Shown here piece by piece: positions 48,771 to 60,600 of a DNA stretch of 64,000 bases. The translations under genes were made by a program, and so were the position numbers. Within the stretch, counting starts at the first letter, position 1. The number at the start of each line of letters is the position of its first letter. Origin of the DNA: Okapia johnstoni (lineage: Eukaryota; Chordata; Mammalia; Artiodactyla; Giraffidae); the NCBI GenBank assembly GCA_024291935.2, contig CM044306.1, positions 24,325,501-24,389,500 of the forward strand, written 5' to 3'. Below the pieces are notes generated by a model, which saw only the letters and a list, made by a program, of their open reading frames with translations, was not told the origin of the DNA and did not search any database.

Positions 48771-49994
48771 TTTGACGCTTGTCCTTTTCAGGTCTAGTCA
48801 TTCACAGAGCATCCACGCAGTGGAAGTCCAAACTACCCCTAAGACTATCAGATTTTATTTTGCTTTTCCTTATGAGTGTTTGGGGAGTTGGAAGGAAACT
48901 CTTGGGGTCTCATAAGGAGAATGTGATGTCCCCTCTGTGTCCCACTAATTCATTAAAAACTGGTTAATTCCCCCAAACTGACCTCAGGCTGCCAAAGCCT
49001 GAGTATCCAACACCGTAAGAGCCTGTCTGGTTTTAGAAAGAGTTAAAGCTGATTTCCCACCTGGCAAAGAGAGGGGTAGCACCAGTTTGGCTGGTGGTTG
49101 GGGCAGAACATTTGGTATATTTACAGTCGCAGATGCCCAGGGGGTTCTATATCAGGAAGTTGACTGCAGAGGGTCACCTCTATCTATTTACTTACCCTCT
49201 GGTTAAGGGTAATGTTAGCTGGCACTAACATCCTCCTGGTCCTTTCCCTGGGATCTTTTTCTGAACATCTTGTACTTGTCAACACAGCCTGGCACCTGCA
49301 GCAGCAGGCAGGTTGCTGCCACCTGGTGGAGAAGAGAGGCCACAGCCTTGCCGGGCTGGGCCTGAAACAGACTTGAGAGATGGAAGGAACCTTTGAAAAC
49401 AGTTTCCACAGGACAGTGGATTTCAAAATTTTGTAGCCATGGATCCCTTCCTTTAAGACCACTAAGTGACTGAGGCCTTCCTGTAAGACTGCTAAACTCA
49501 ACACTGCTGTGGCTATAGCAGGGAAAGGAGGGACTCAGCCCCAGGGGACACGTTCCACACTCCCCTGAGCTCAGTTGGCAAACAGCTGTTTACTCCCTCA
49601 TTGCAAGGATGGGGAAGTGGAGACTTGGAGATATAAAGAGATTTGTGCAAATCCTTTGTATGAAACACATTTTGGAATATGTGCAGCCAACTTGTACCCC
49701 CAATCTCAAATAAAGAAGGTCTGAATACAGCTTTCTGAGTGCTAGATCAAGCCTCCTACCTCAAGACATCTGGGCTCCAGGCAGAAGGAGCCTGGAACTC
49801 AACTCCTCCAACATCTTCTTGTTTGAATCAATCCAGGGGAAGACCCATGATGGCCCCTATGCCCCCTCTTCAATAACTGGCCTCGAATCAGGGGCCTGTA
49901 GATGCCCATATAAGTTTTTTGATATCTGACGTTAGGGAGAGGAAGGCAGCCCCTTCAAACACAAGTAGGGATAAGAACGAGCAGATCTGGGGCA
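48771..49994. other. No gene recognised
   Basis: Unique intergenic sequence. The 106-codon minus ORF at 49184-49504 has no recognisable domain. Confidence 0.5.
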
Positions 49995-50189
49995 TGTCCT
50001 GTGTGCTGAGCCCTGTGCTGAGCATTTCCACATCTGTCATCTCACTTATTCTTCAACAACCCTGCAATGTAGATATTTGTGTCCTTAGTTTTGATGAGAC
50101 AAAAAGGATGGTTAAAGTTGATGAGTAATTTACCCAAGGTCTCCCAAACTAGTAACTGGCAGAGTCAGAATCCCAACACGAATCTTTCT
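49995..50189 (+). mobile_element. MIR element
   Basis: CTGTGTGCTGAGCCCTGTGC, ATCTCACTTATTCTTCAACA and GTAACTGGCAGAGTCAGAAT fit a MIR. It is split near its 3' end by the tail-only insertion that follows. Confidence 0.75.
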
Positions 50190-50232
50190 TTTTTTTTTTT
50201 AATTTAATTTATTTATTTATTTATTTATTTTT
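50190..50232 (-). mobile_element. Tail-only retrotransposition scar
   Basis: A 43 bp T/(TTTA)n tract with no element body sits between exact 12 bp duplications ACGAATCTTTCT (50178-50189 and 50233-50244). It looks like the A-rich tail of a SINE or LINE, reversed, inserted by target-primed reverse transcription that aborted immediately. Confidence 0.75.
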
Positions 50233-50244
50233 ACGAATCTTTCT

Positions 50245-51406
50245 GATTCTAGAACCCATAATCTTTTACAAACTTTGTTGTCTTCTGGAGTGAGAAACCT
50301 GGGACTTCCAGGCCAGCTCAGAGTTTCACAGTGTCAGCAAGGCTAATGTAGTGCCTTGGCATGAGGGCCTTAGAAGGCATAGGTGCTGTCTTTGCCTCCC
50401 AAGTGCTATGGTCTAGCTGGGGATGGAAGTGTGCCCACGAAAGGAATGAAGACCCCACACGCATTTGCACACCTGGGAGTGCCGAGGATTTACAGGACAG
50501 GGGCTCCTGGATATAGAATCCTGGAAGCTGAGAGATGGGATAGAAACAGTACTAGACGGAGGGTGGATGCTGGATTCCACCCTTGGCCTTACCACCTGCA
50601 TCCTGTGGGATATTGGGCAAGTCTCCTCCCCTCCTCTCCCAAATGAAGGGGATGTTCCTGAAGCCCTGAAAATCTTCTGTTCAATTCTGTGCTGTTGTGA
50701 CTGCAGTGGAGATCCCCAAAGGAAGTGAGTGAGCTGGAGGGTTGTGGACGTGGGAGAGGGAAATAGCATTTCACACTGAGAGGCCGGCGGAAGCAAGCAA
50801 GATAAAGAAGCCATCGTTAGCCAGAGACGGCAAGCTCCTCTGTTCTTGAATGCTTGGTGGAGAACAGGGTTGGCACAATCTACAGTGAGGAACATCTGTG
50901 GGTTCTTTTGGGGTCTCTGATTGTCTAGGATAGACACTGTCTTAACCAAGAGACTCTCCCACCCAGTGGCTAAATGTCCCAGAGGCCCCATCTCTGAAGG
51001 CATTGCTGCACCAGGCTCCCTTCCTTGGCTGTGGCCTCGCCTGGCTTGGAAAGGACAGTCCAGCAGCAAATGCTCCTGGAGGGCAGACAAATGGAAAAGA
51101 AGTAGTTTTACCCCAGGCCTGGAGATCCTCAGACCCCTCAATGACTATGGGGTTGCCTAATTCCCATCTGTCGTCTACCCCATTCCCACTCTGCCTATTC
51201 CAGAACCATGTGCAGCCGCGGAGGCAGCTGGTGTTATAAGTCTGTGTGCCAGGGCCTCAATGTTACTTTGCTTCCCAGTTCACTGTAGCCTCGGACACAG
51301 TCAAGGACTTGGGTGATGATTACGTTGTATCTGAAATAAAGCCCTCAGGCCTGAGACTTCCAAATTTCAAGGTTCACCCCATCTTTAAGGCTATCTAATC
51401 TTAAGT
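50245..51406. other. No gene recognised
   Basis: Intergenic. A 242-codon minus ORF (50413-51141) overlaps several plus ORFs. It has low-complexity composition and no domain, and is treated as chance. Confidence 0.5.
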
Positions 51407-51716
51407 CAGAGGTCAGCAAACATTTCCTATAAAGGGACAGACAGTAAATACTTCAGGCTTTGCAGGCCATATAATCTCGATTATAAGTATTCAAGTCTGC
51501 TGCTGTAGTGCAAACGTGCAGAGTTATTTTCCAATGAAACCCTACTTATGAACACTGAAGGTTGAATTTCATATGTTTTTCGTGTGTCACAAAATAGTAT
51601 TCTTTTGATTTTTTCCAACTATTGAAAACCAGTGAAAACCACTGTTAGCTCATGAGCTGTACAAAAATAAGCAGTGGGCTGCATGTGGCCTGCATGCCAG
51701 ACTTTGCCAGCCCCTG
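51407..51716. mobile_element. hAT-type nonautonomous DNA transposon
   Basis: The ends are imperfect inverted repeats, CAGAGGTCAGCAAAC and the reverse of TTTGCCAGCCCCTG. The inside shows the familiar TAAAGGGACAGACAGTAAAT and GGCTTTGCAGGCCATATAAT phrases of a Charlie-related MER family. The exact family is not certain. Confidence 0.75.
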
Positions 51717-52727
51717 ACCCGAATGTTTGCAGCTCATTCAGGCAAATTTAGATGGTCCAAGCCTGTCATCAATAAAAGGCTTTTCCGGCTAATCCAGGGT
51801 TTGTCTGATCTTCCCTGGATGACAACAGCTTCCAGTTCCTTCAAAGTAGCCTTGCCCTTTTAGCTCTACTCTCTCTTCCAAAGTAGCTTGATTGGAGGAT
51901 GCTGGAAATACACCCTCCTCCTTCTCCACACAGCGTCCTGGGCAAAGTCGTCCGCTTTCAAATCTAAACTAGCTTCCCCAGGCCAGTACATTTCCATTCT
52001 CTCTTCCAGCCATGTGCACCTGGGCCTTGCCAAAGCATCCCAGCCTCTACCAGCTGGGACAGGCCTCTTCACTCCTTTTTTGTTCAATCCTCAACCCCTC
52101 TGTTGCCAGAGTTCCAGAGCTAAAGTCTCTTGAATAAAAGGAGACCTTATGTGTAAAGAAAGGTGGGAAGAGGTCAGCCACAGGCGAATTCCTGGGGAAG
52201 AAGGATTTTAAGCTGGGCTTGAGACAAAAATGGACGGGGATTGAAAGAGGGAGGTGAGAGAAGGAGAGGGGCTCCAGAGAGAAGCAAGGGAGGGTGAGCT
52301 GTGGGCAGAGGAGAGCGAGAGGAGAGTCCGCACACGCAGGCCGCAGGAACTGAGAGGGTGGTGGGACCTTTGTGGATGGGTCGGTCTGCAGGACTGTGAG
52401 CCCTGCTTCAGAGCAGCCTGAGGCTACTTAACATAATGGCGGGGGGTGAGGAGGAAAGCCCTCACCTCACCTCTAACCTCAATCCTGTATGTCTATTCTT
52501 CATCTCTTCATCTGACTGACAAACATTCAGTAACTCCCACCAAGAGCCAGGCATGTTTGACTTGGGGGAAAAGGTCACGGGGGTTGGGGGAAAGAAGAGG
52601 AAGGGGAAATGTTGACTCGCATAAGGGTCCTGCCCTCCTTAAAGGTAGGGCTGGAGGGAGAACACACACACCTGCAACCCAAATGAGCACGAAGTGCCTC
52701 ACGGGACTGTGGATCAGGGAAGTTTTG
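51717..52727. other. No gene recognised
   Basis: Intergenic, purine-rich at 52200-52330. No domain-bearing ORF was seen. Confidence 0.5.
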
Positions 52728-53280
52728 TGTGTGTTAGAGAAAGAATCTGAGCTAGCACTCAGAGGAGGTGAAGGAGGAAACAGACAGAACAGGCTCCATC
52801 TTGAAAGCAGGACTCCATCTTGGGCCGGACTGTGGACTTTGAGCTATATGTCCAGTACCTATGGAAACGACATACCAACTGGAAAACCAGGCCCCTGGAA
52901 GGCAGGCTCTCCATCGCCTAAAAGAATACCCTAATTATCTGTGTAACCGAATAGAATCATAAATTCTATTATGCTTATTGGGGTATGACCACAGGCCTAT
53001 TGATAATTGTCCACTGTTAACTACCTAGGCTTGAGGCATACGAATCACGGGTTAACTTTGATTGTATCTTTCTTTTCCTTTGTTCAGGCTAGTTTCAGGA
53101 AATTTGGGGACATGGGTTTGGTCACGTACACTTAGGGTATATAAGGTTTTCCCAAAAACTGGTCGGGGTCCTTGGCTAAGAGGAGACTCTGCCTTGGGCC
53201 CGTCGGTGTAATAAACTGCACTCCACTATCTGCATTGTCCTTCTGAGTGAGTTTGTTTCCCAGAACGCGTGGCTACAACA
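52728..53280 (+). mobile_element. Endogenous retrovirus LTR
   Basis: About 0.55 kb with LTR layout in plus orientation: a TG-type start near 52728-52732, a TATA box TATATAA at 53138-53144, a poly(A) signal AATAAA at 53210-53215, and an end in CAACA at 53280. The style is class I (gamma-like). The following bases, starting TGGGGACATCTGG, could be the remnant of a primer-binding site, or the LTR may be solitary. No gag, pol or env is recognised nearby, and no clear target duplication was found. Confidence 0.75.
53138..53144 (+). promoter_or_regulatory. TATA box of the LTR
   Basis: TATATAA about 70 bases before the AATAAA, the expected U3/R arrangement. Confidence 0.65.
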
Positions 53281-53695
53281 GATGGGGACATCTGGACTTG
53301 TGAAATGTGGGGGCAAGGCTGACTGGAGGAAGTGACACTGAGCAGAGGGGTGCAGTGAAAGTGGGGGATATGCCGACAGGGGCAAGGAACTCAGCTTGGT
53401 GTGTGTTTTCAAATGAGGTTTTCACTGGCATTACATTTGGGACAACTTTTGACGTGTGAGTCTGTCCCATACGAAGTAGGCTTCATAGTGTCCCTGCCAC
53501 CTCCACTCCCCATCACCTAATGCTAGAACCAGCTGCCCCTTTCCTCTTGCATTTTCAAATAGCACTCCCCATCCCGTGGGAGCCACTAGGTAGGTATGCG
53601 ACAGTAAGCAGTCAAGTATGTTGGACTAGAAAGGTAGTGAGGGGAGGGCCTTGAATGCCAGAACAAGGTATTTGCACTTTATTAACCAAGGGAGG

Positions 53696-54009
53696 TTTCC
53701 CTGGTAGCTCAGCTGGTAAAAGAATCCACCTGCAATGCAGGAGACCCCGGGTTGATTCCTAGGTCGGGAAGATCCACTGTAGAAAGGATAGGCTACCCAC
53801 TCCAGTATTCTTGGGCTTCCCTCGTGGCTCAGCTGGTAAAGAATCTGCCTGCAGTGTGGGAGACCTGGGTTTGATCCCTGGGTTGGGAAGATCCCCTGGA
53901 GAAGGGAAAGGCTACCCATGTCAGTATTCTGGCCTGGAGAATTCCATGGACTGTGCAGTCCATGGGTCGCAAAGAGTCGGACACGACTGAGCGACTCTCA
54001 CTTCACTTC
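53696..54009 (+). mobile_element. Dimeric Bov-tA SINE with target duplication
   Basis: Two tRNA-derived heads in tandem (TTTCCCTGGTAGCTCAGCTG, then GGGCTTCCCTCGTGGCTCAG at 53813) share one tail ending TCACTTCACTTC. Exact duplications AACCAAGGGAGG lie at 53684-53695 and 54010-54021, so the dimer inserted as one unit. Confidence 0.93.
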
Positions 54010-54069
54010 AACCAAGGGAGGAGTGGCTGGTGAAGGTTTTTGAGGAGAAAGGGGAAGAGAGCTACTTAG

Positions 54070-54222
54070 AAAAATGAAGTTTGTTGACATATATTCATTA
54101 CTATGTATAAAATAGAAAACTAATGAGAACCTACAGTATAGCACAGGGAACTCTATTCAATGCTCTGTGGTGACCTAAACGGGAAGGAAATCCAAAAAAG
54201 AGGGGATATATATATATATATA
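54070..54222 (+). mobile_element. L1 3' UTR, left part
   Basis: TAGCACAGGGAACTCTATTC is L1 3' sequence of the same family as 43469-43840, opposite orientation. It continues at 54431. Confidence 0.8.
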
Positions 54223-54430
54223 TGTGTGTGTGCTAAGTCACTTCAGTCATGTTTGACTGTTTGTGACCTTATGGACTCTAGCCCGCCAGGCTCCTCTGTC
54301 CATAGGATTCTCCAAGCAAGAATACTGGAGTGGGTTGCCAGGCCCTCCTCCAGGGATCTTCCCGACCCAGGGATTGAATCCATGTCTCATTGCATTGCAG
54401 GAGGGTTCTTTACCACTAGCGCCACCTGGG
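54223..54430 (-). mobile_element. Bov-tA SINE nested in L1
   Basis: Minus-strand Bov-tA from GTGTGTGTGCTAAGTCACTT to CACTAGCGCCACCTGGG, inserted into the TA-rich part of the L1 3' UTR. GGGATATATATA occurs on both sides. Confidence 0.9.
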
Positions 54431-54525
54431 ATATATATACATATAGCTCATTCATTTTGCTATATAGCAGAAACTAATACAACATTGTAAAGCAATTATA
54501 CTCCAATAAACATTAATAAAGAAAA
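54431..54525 (+). mobile_element. L1 3' UTR, right part
   Basis: GCTATATAGCAGAAACTAAT and AAAGCAATTATACTCCAATA end the L1 at an A-rich tail. Confidence 0.8.
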
Positions 54526-56515
54526 ATGAAGTTTGGAACAGTGTGCAGGATGAACAGGAGGCCAGGGAAAAAGGCAGGGACGTCAATTACATCTTCCTGT
54601 GACTGTCTCACCCAGGTTATTTTCAGTCAGGATGGGCTGCTTTGCCCACAGTACTGGCAGATGGCAAAGGTCAAGGGAGGGCCTAAACACTCTTCCCTGC
54701 TGATGGCTGGACCACCAGCTCATTAGAAGAGCATTTGCTACACCGGACTTGGACAATATTCCATTTTCTCTCTCTCTTTCAGATTGGCCCACCTGGGGAT
54801 GACAGCACAGCTCCTCCCACTTTGGTCCACACCAGCAGAACTTGTATAAAATGCAGCAACCTTTGAAGGTCTCCTTTCCCCGGTTCCCCCAGTTCAGGGC
54901 CCAAACAAGGGAACTATTCAGCCTGACCAAAGGGGACAGGGATGAAGACGCTCCCTGCTCGGCCCCCTTCCTGGCCAGGACAGGACAAGGCTTTTGATCC
55001 AAGGCCAAGAGAATCCCGAGCTGATAAAAGCCCATTGTGGCAGTGTCTGGAGAAACCCGGAGGCCTTCAGGGGACTTTGGGACTAAGCAGTTAACAGCCC
55101 TTGAACATTAGTGAAAAGAATTACTTGGCGGAAGCCAAGGCAGAATGAGGCCCCGGGCTACCACTGGCACCATCCATGGCAGGGAGGCTACAGACAAAAT
55201 CAGCAGGAACTGGCCTGCCTGCTGCTGAAGGGCTGACCTGGAGGAAGAAAGAACCCAGAAGCTGGGGAGGGCTCCCCTCACACACCTGGGTGGGAAATCC
55301 AATCTCCTGCCAAATGCAAGAAACAAACTGCTCTTTTAAAAAGGGCCTGGGGAAGAGAGGCGCCTCCTGCACCGCACCTCCCCACCCCCCCACCCCCCAG
55401 GTGTCCAGAGCAATAAACTGCAGGAAAGGAGGAAGGCCGCTGAGTGGTAGGTCTGGAACCTATTTAGCAGTCAAGCTTTCTGCTCCTCTTCCACGCGTTT
55501 TGAGTTCAGGCACTTTACCATTTGCAGGCCTCGCTACTCTTACAGCAAAAAACACAAGAAGGACGAGTTATCCTGAGATAACTGATGCCAGGGAGGTGGT
55601 GAGGTGATGGGCTGGACGAGGCTCGCTCAGCATCAGAATGGTTTGGTGGGAAGTTCAGCTGAGGGTCACGAGCCCATCACACTCCTGTCAGCATGCTCAC
55701 AGTGGTGGGAAGGGATGTGATCCCTGCGGAGGGGCCCTGGAAGGGGAGCGGGGTGTAGTGCCGGGAGAACTCAGTCCCCAGCCCACCCCGAATCGGTGCA
55801 TCTGTCCCCTTTCCCAGCTGACAGCTGGCCCTATCACTCTGGGAGAGGAAATGCAGAATCCAGGTCACAGACCAGCCTGCAGAGTCCTCTTAAGAGGCCG
55901 CGCTCCATGGCCAGGTGGTGAGCCTGGGATTAAACCAAGAGCAGAGGTTAAAGCACAGTCAATGTGGGTGCTGACAGCACACTGTTGTTCCTGAAAGGAT
56001 TTGAGGTGGGTGACCGGCACAGCTCATTTCTCAATCCTGCCCCCGCTCCCTCTGCCCTTCAAAGACCAAGGCCTTTCCACATCAAAGTAAAGCAGAATGG
56101 GCAATATAATCCCAGGACAGGAAAGGCACCTGAAGTCATCTACTGTCAGTCTAACCAGAGCACACTGAGGGCTTGGCACAGTGTATTTTATGTCAATCCC
56201 TCTTTCGGTAAATGCACCTATTAACTCCCAACTCAAAGATAACAAAGGAAGTTAACAAACCTCCATCCAACTGTACCTCCTAAGAACCCATGTCATGATA
56301 AACCTCACTTGACATCACTGATTGATTCATTTCAGGCTGGGGATGGATCTGGAACATGGCAACCCAGCGTCTTCCGAAACCAAAGCATTTCCTGCCCTGC
56401 TGGAGAGTCTGTCCTCTCTGGTGATACAAATGTGCACACCAAGACTGCTGGAATGTTCTGTCCTGAGCCCATGGCTCCCACAAACAAACAAACAAAACAA
56501 ACCCACAAGACTGAG
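54526..56515. other. Intergenic sequence beyond the PHB1 3' end
   Basis: Unique sequence, no young repeat recognised. It has a C-rich run at 55380-55400. ORFs up to 150 codons on both strands have no domains. Confidence 0.55.
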
Positions 56516-56534
56516 CTAGAAGGTCTGGGTGTCA

Positions 56535-56540
56535 TTTATT
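56535..56540 (-). terminator. PHB1: PHB1 distal poly(A) signal AATAAA
   Basis: The plus strand reads TTTATT, so the minus strand reads AATAAA, followed by TGACACCCAGACC. This matches the end of the human PHB1 mRNA as I recall it. Cleavage is expected about 15-20 bases further on, near 56516-56520. Confidence 0.9.
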
Positions 56541-57318
56541 GATAGTAGTTTACACACATTTGTCTTCTTCCCATGGTCATTTCCTTCAAGGCACAGGCAC
56601 AGAGCCCTCTAGAAGGGCAGCCTCTGAACCAGGGAGCCAGGAACACTGGATACACACGTCTTTGGCAGGCTCGTACAGCTCTGGCCGGATGCAATCCTTC
56701 AAGCTGGAAATCCGCCGGTATTTGAGACATGAAGGTGGGAGGTGGAGAGAAGGCCACAGGACTCTCATCTCGGTCCAGGACTGCTCTCTCTATTCAAATC
56801 CATTCCAGGACTCTGGGGCAGGGGGAGAGCAAATCAAATCAGGCCCACCCACCTTCACGGAGGCAGATTCTTCAATCCATGCCATTTGTACACACCTGCT
56901 TCTGCTGGTCCCGCAGTTAAAGAGCATCAGCTTTATGGTAAGAGATGGATCACTTCCTCTCTGACCCTCCCCAGCACCTCTCTTCAGGAACCACTGGAGA
57001 ATCTGAGGCCTGTGTTCACCATTCATCTGTGTGTGCCATCTTCCTCAAATCCTGAATGAAGGGTTGGCTGGAGGCTACAAGTTTACTCAGGCCTCCCACT
57101 GACTCCCAGCTCATTACATACAAGGCCCTGCCTTTCTTCTGCCAATTGTCAGTGCCTGGGCAGGAGTGCCAGCCGGCCCCAAAGACAGGAGCCAAGCTGG
57201 TCTGTGTAGGCACTTAGCAATTTTGGGTAGGCAGGTAAATAAAAAAAGGGGATGGAAATGAGAAGAATCAAAGAGCTTCATCTGATTGAGTAATTAAGAG
57301 ATCTGAGGTGATTTTACT

Positions 57319-57324
57319 TTTATT
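57319..57324 (-). terminator. PHB1: Possible proximal PHB1 poly(A) signal
   Basis: A second AATAAA on the minus strand lies about 110 nt after the stop codon, in a stretch resembling the human 3' UTR. It could yield a short 3' UTR isoform. The sequence alone cannot show whether it is used. Confidence 0.4.
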
Positions 57325-57433
57325 TCCTTCACTTTAAGCCAATCATGAAGTTTCACAGTGATTTCTGGGGCAGGAGAAGGTGGTGCTGAGCAACTTTGGG
57401 GCTGTGGTCCAGATGGCCCAGGAGGTGTGGGCC

Positions 57434-57646
57434 TCACTGGGGCAGCTGGAGGAGCACCGACTGCCCGGCGGGCAGGTAGGTGATGTTCCGCGAGCGCGAC
57501 AGCTGGTAAGCGATGTCTTCTGCGGCCTCCAGCTTGCGCAGCTCAATCAGGCCGTCGCCTGCAGTGGCGAGCGAGTTGGCGATCAACTCCGCCGCCTTGG
57601 AGTCGCCCTCTGCGGAGATGATGGCTGCCTTCTTCTGCTGCTCAGC
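57434..57646 (-). CDS. PHB1: PHB1 coding exon 7 with stop codon
   Basis: The terminal coding exon follows a CGCAG acceptor and encodes residues 203-272, [10 protein letters not shown] to LLQLPQ, then TGA at 57436-57434. It contains the rest of the coiled coil and the C-terminal tail. The reading frame upstream of the acceptor is intronic and should not be added to the protein. Confidence 0.97.
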
Positions 57647-60600
57647 CTGCGAGGGTGGAGGCAGAGACCACGATGACACCCTGAGGCGTGGATGGAGGGT
57701 TACAGCCTCAAAAGGACTGTGTTAGGCACCCTCTCTGGGTCCTGAATGAGCTCTGGGATTTTACCTCCCTCTCCAGCAGGGCTCAACAAACACTGTTCAC
57801 CCAATCCTCCTTTCCCCCGTCATGCCCACTGCTCACTACTATAGGGACACGTTTCTGTTGGCCGTATAGAGAGCTATCGTATTTCAAAGTCCTCAATAAC
57901 ATTAACAGCAACTGAGGCCAGCCACCTACTCTGAGCCTGGAGGATCCTAGGCCAAGGAAAGCAAGAGAGAAAGAAAGGTAGACTAAATCCTCATCTTTCC
58001 CTCCAGGCCCAAGTCAAAGCGACTTTCACCAAAACCAGTGCAGCCAAGTAGGAGCAGCAGGCACAGGATGCTCCTTAAGAGTGTGGGCTGAAGGGGTTCC
58101 TGACCAGGAACTTGGGCACCCAGTACAAGACCTCCTGGCTTTCCCAGCTCTTATCAACAGGCTGACGTCTATCTACAATGCATGACCTCCAGAAGGGTGG
58201 GAGGAGAGTCCAGTGCAGAGCCTCTCTGAGATTAACACACAGCTGCTCAACTGAGGCTCTGGGGCTATTCACTCAACAAATGTTTATAGATACCTAGTAT
58301 CTACCTCAGGCACGGTTCTGGACATGTTCTAGATGCTGGAGAGAGGCAGAAAAAAGAAAAAAAAAAAAAACTCCACCCACACAGAGTCTATATTCTCTAA
58401 AGTTAAACGTCTACCCCTTTCTCTCTCTCTGCTTGATTCTAAGAACTAAGGCATCTTAGATTAGGAATAAAAATCCAAGCGTATTAGTGGTGGGGAGAAG
58501 GAGATACATGAAATAAATACATTTTTGCAAAGACTGGAAGACCAGGCCCTGTGCAAATCCACTGCATCCCAGCACACTCTGACACATCTGGATGGATTTA
58601 GTGCTTGAAAAAAATCCAGCGACAATAGTGTATCTGGTGCAACGTTTGATCCTTTGGGCTGTCAGCTTTCACTGTGTAACCACGGTTAAAAATGACTTCC
58701 CAGTGAAGCTGAAAATATTCCAGAAGAAACATTTTTATTTGTGGGAGAGTGTTTTTGATCTTAGGGATGTGGAAAAGAAATTACTCTTCAATGATTTAGG
58801 AACATAACCTCACATATCCCTGACTAGACCCTAAAGACTCTGGAACCAATTGCAGGAGTACAGTCCTTTCAATCCCCTTCCGATGATCCCGGAAGAAGAG
58901 ATGACAGATGATGAATTTCCAGGCCACCCAGCAAACAAGGCGGCTGAGCGCAGGAGAAAGGGGAGAGAGGCTCCTGCCATCTGGTTGAGCACTCACCTTT
59001 TCCACCACAAATCTGGCCCTCTCTGCTTCCTGCTGAGCCACCTGTTTGGCTTCCACCGCTTCTGTGAACTCCTTCCCAAAGGTCAGATGCGTCTAAGGGG
59101 AGAGAGTGAGAGCAAGATGAGGCACTGTAATTGCTTCAACAGGGCTGCTGCAGAGCCCCCATGGCGGCTGGAGGAAGAGGCCAGGAATGGCTCTAGCAGC
59201 TGGAGATAACACAAGGCCAGAACACCCTTCCACCTCCACATCCGTGTCCAAACTGAGTTCACAGCCCAGAATCCTCAGCTGCCCAAAGTGCTCCTGTTCA
59301 TCACTGTCATCCTCAGGTAGGAAACAGCCCATGGGCACCAGAAGGTTGTCTACTCAACTGACCACCTCCCTAGGGGAGGAGACCTGTGGGCTCCAGGACC
59401 CCCACCACCGACTAGCGCTTTGCCAAGGTCCTTTGATGGCCTGTTCAAAGCCCCCAGAGAGACCAGATGGAAAACTGAGGCCCTGAGAGTGAGGAATGCA
59501 GCTGGTTCTCAAGGATTCAAGTGTGAGGCTCTCTGCTTATAGATTAATCAGTCCACTGCTTTCTCACAGCATCTCCATCACAAAACAGGAAGAAGACGAG
59601 TGAGACTTCCAAACCATGATTTTGCAAATCACAGTGATCCTTATGAGCAAGTGCTTCTGGTAAAGGGTTTAAAAGAAAGAGAAAGCAGGTCAAGATTATT
59701 GCTTGGGGTGAAGGTTTAAAATGCTGATTATGCGTAGGCCTTATAAGTGACCAAGTGCAAACAATGGGAACAGAGCTCAGAACTCCTAAAGCCTAATCTA
59801 TTTATCTAACTTTTTATTAAACGGGAAGAATAAAAGGGAGAATAGTATGGGTTTTCAAATTCTACTTGTTTCATTCCACCCCCACCCTCCCAACCTCTGC
59901 TTTAAAAAGAAATAGGCAGCTCAAAACCTCCTCTGGAGAGTAAATTGCAGTCCATTGTCTTTTCAGAATTTTTAACACTCCTGACTGTTAAACTGCAGCT
60001 GTTCTACCTTGCTTGCTCCATTTCTGGACTCTTGTTCAAAGTTTGGGGAAGAAAATACAATCCTGAGAAATGAAAATGAAATGCGCAATTAAGGAATAAA
60101 ATTTCTTTCCTGAAGGGCCAGCTGAAGGCAGCAAACTCCCCATGAAATCTAATTTTCTCCTCACACCTCTTAGACACTGTTTCTTGTGGTCAACCCGCAT
60201 TTCCCCAGAATGGACTATGTGGTTAAAATTTAGCAAAATGCCAAGGTTCTCCTTAGGTTTTTACTTACTATGTTCTCATGGCCAAGGTGTTCAGATTAAC
60301 ACTAAGTGGGAGGGCCTGAGAAATTGCTCCAGTCGCAAGGGCCAAGTAGCTGCACCCTGGCGTCTAGCCAGTAGAGGGAACCCAAAAGCCTTCCACGGAG
60401 GCAGTGCCCTGGGGTGAGCAATGGGTGTGCACAGGGTAACTGTTTAAACAGCTGCACAGATGCTGAGTGGGAAACGGTGCCTTTCCCCAGCGACGCGCAG
60501 GAGAACGGAACAGGAAACACTCTACCTCACTACCCGAACAAATCACTCCAAATGATTTTTCCCAGAGAATCAGCAACACAACCCGTTTCCCTCACCCTCC

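Larger units (their letters stand above)
56516..57433 (-). other. PHB1: PHB1 3' untranslated region
   Basis: The sequence from the PHB1 stop down to just past the distal poly(A) signal is about 0.9 kb, close to the human 3' UTR length as I remember it. The first part, around the proximal AATAAA, and the last part, AATAAATGACACCCAGACC, closely match the human mRNA from memory; the middle is more diverged. No transposon is recognisable inside it, so ORFs here on either strand are not genes. Confidence 0.9.

Noticed and set aside
50413..51141. 242-codon minus ORF
   Set aside because: No domain, overlaps equally long plus-strand frames, composition typical of noncoding sequence.
53281..53300. 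Primer-binding site and internal retroviral region after the LTR
   Set aside because: The resemblance is short and no viral gene follows, so it is left only as a possibility in the LTR entry.
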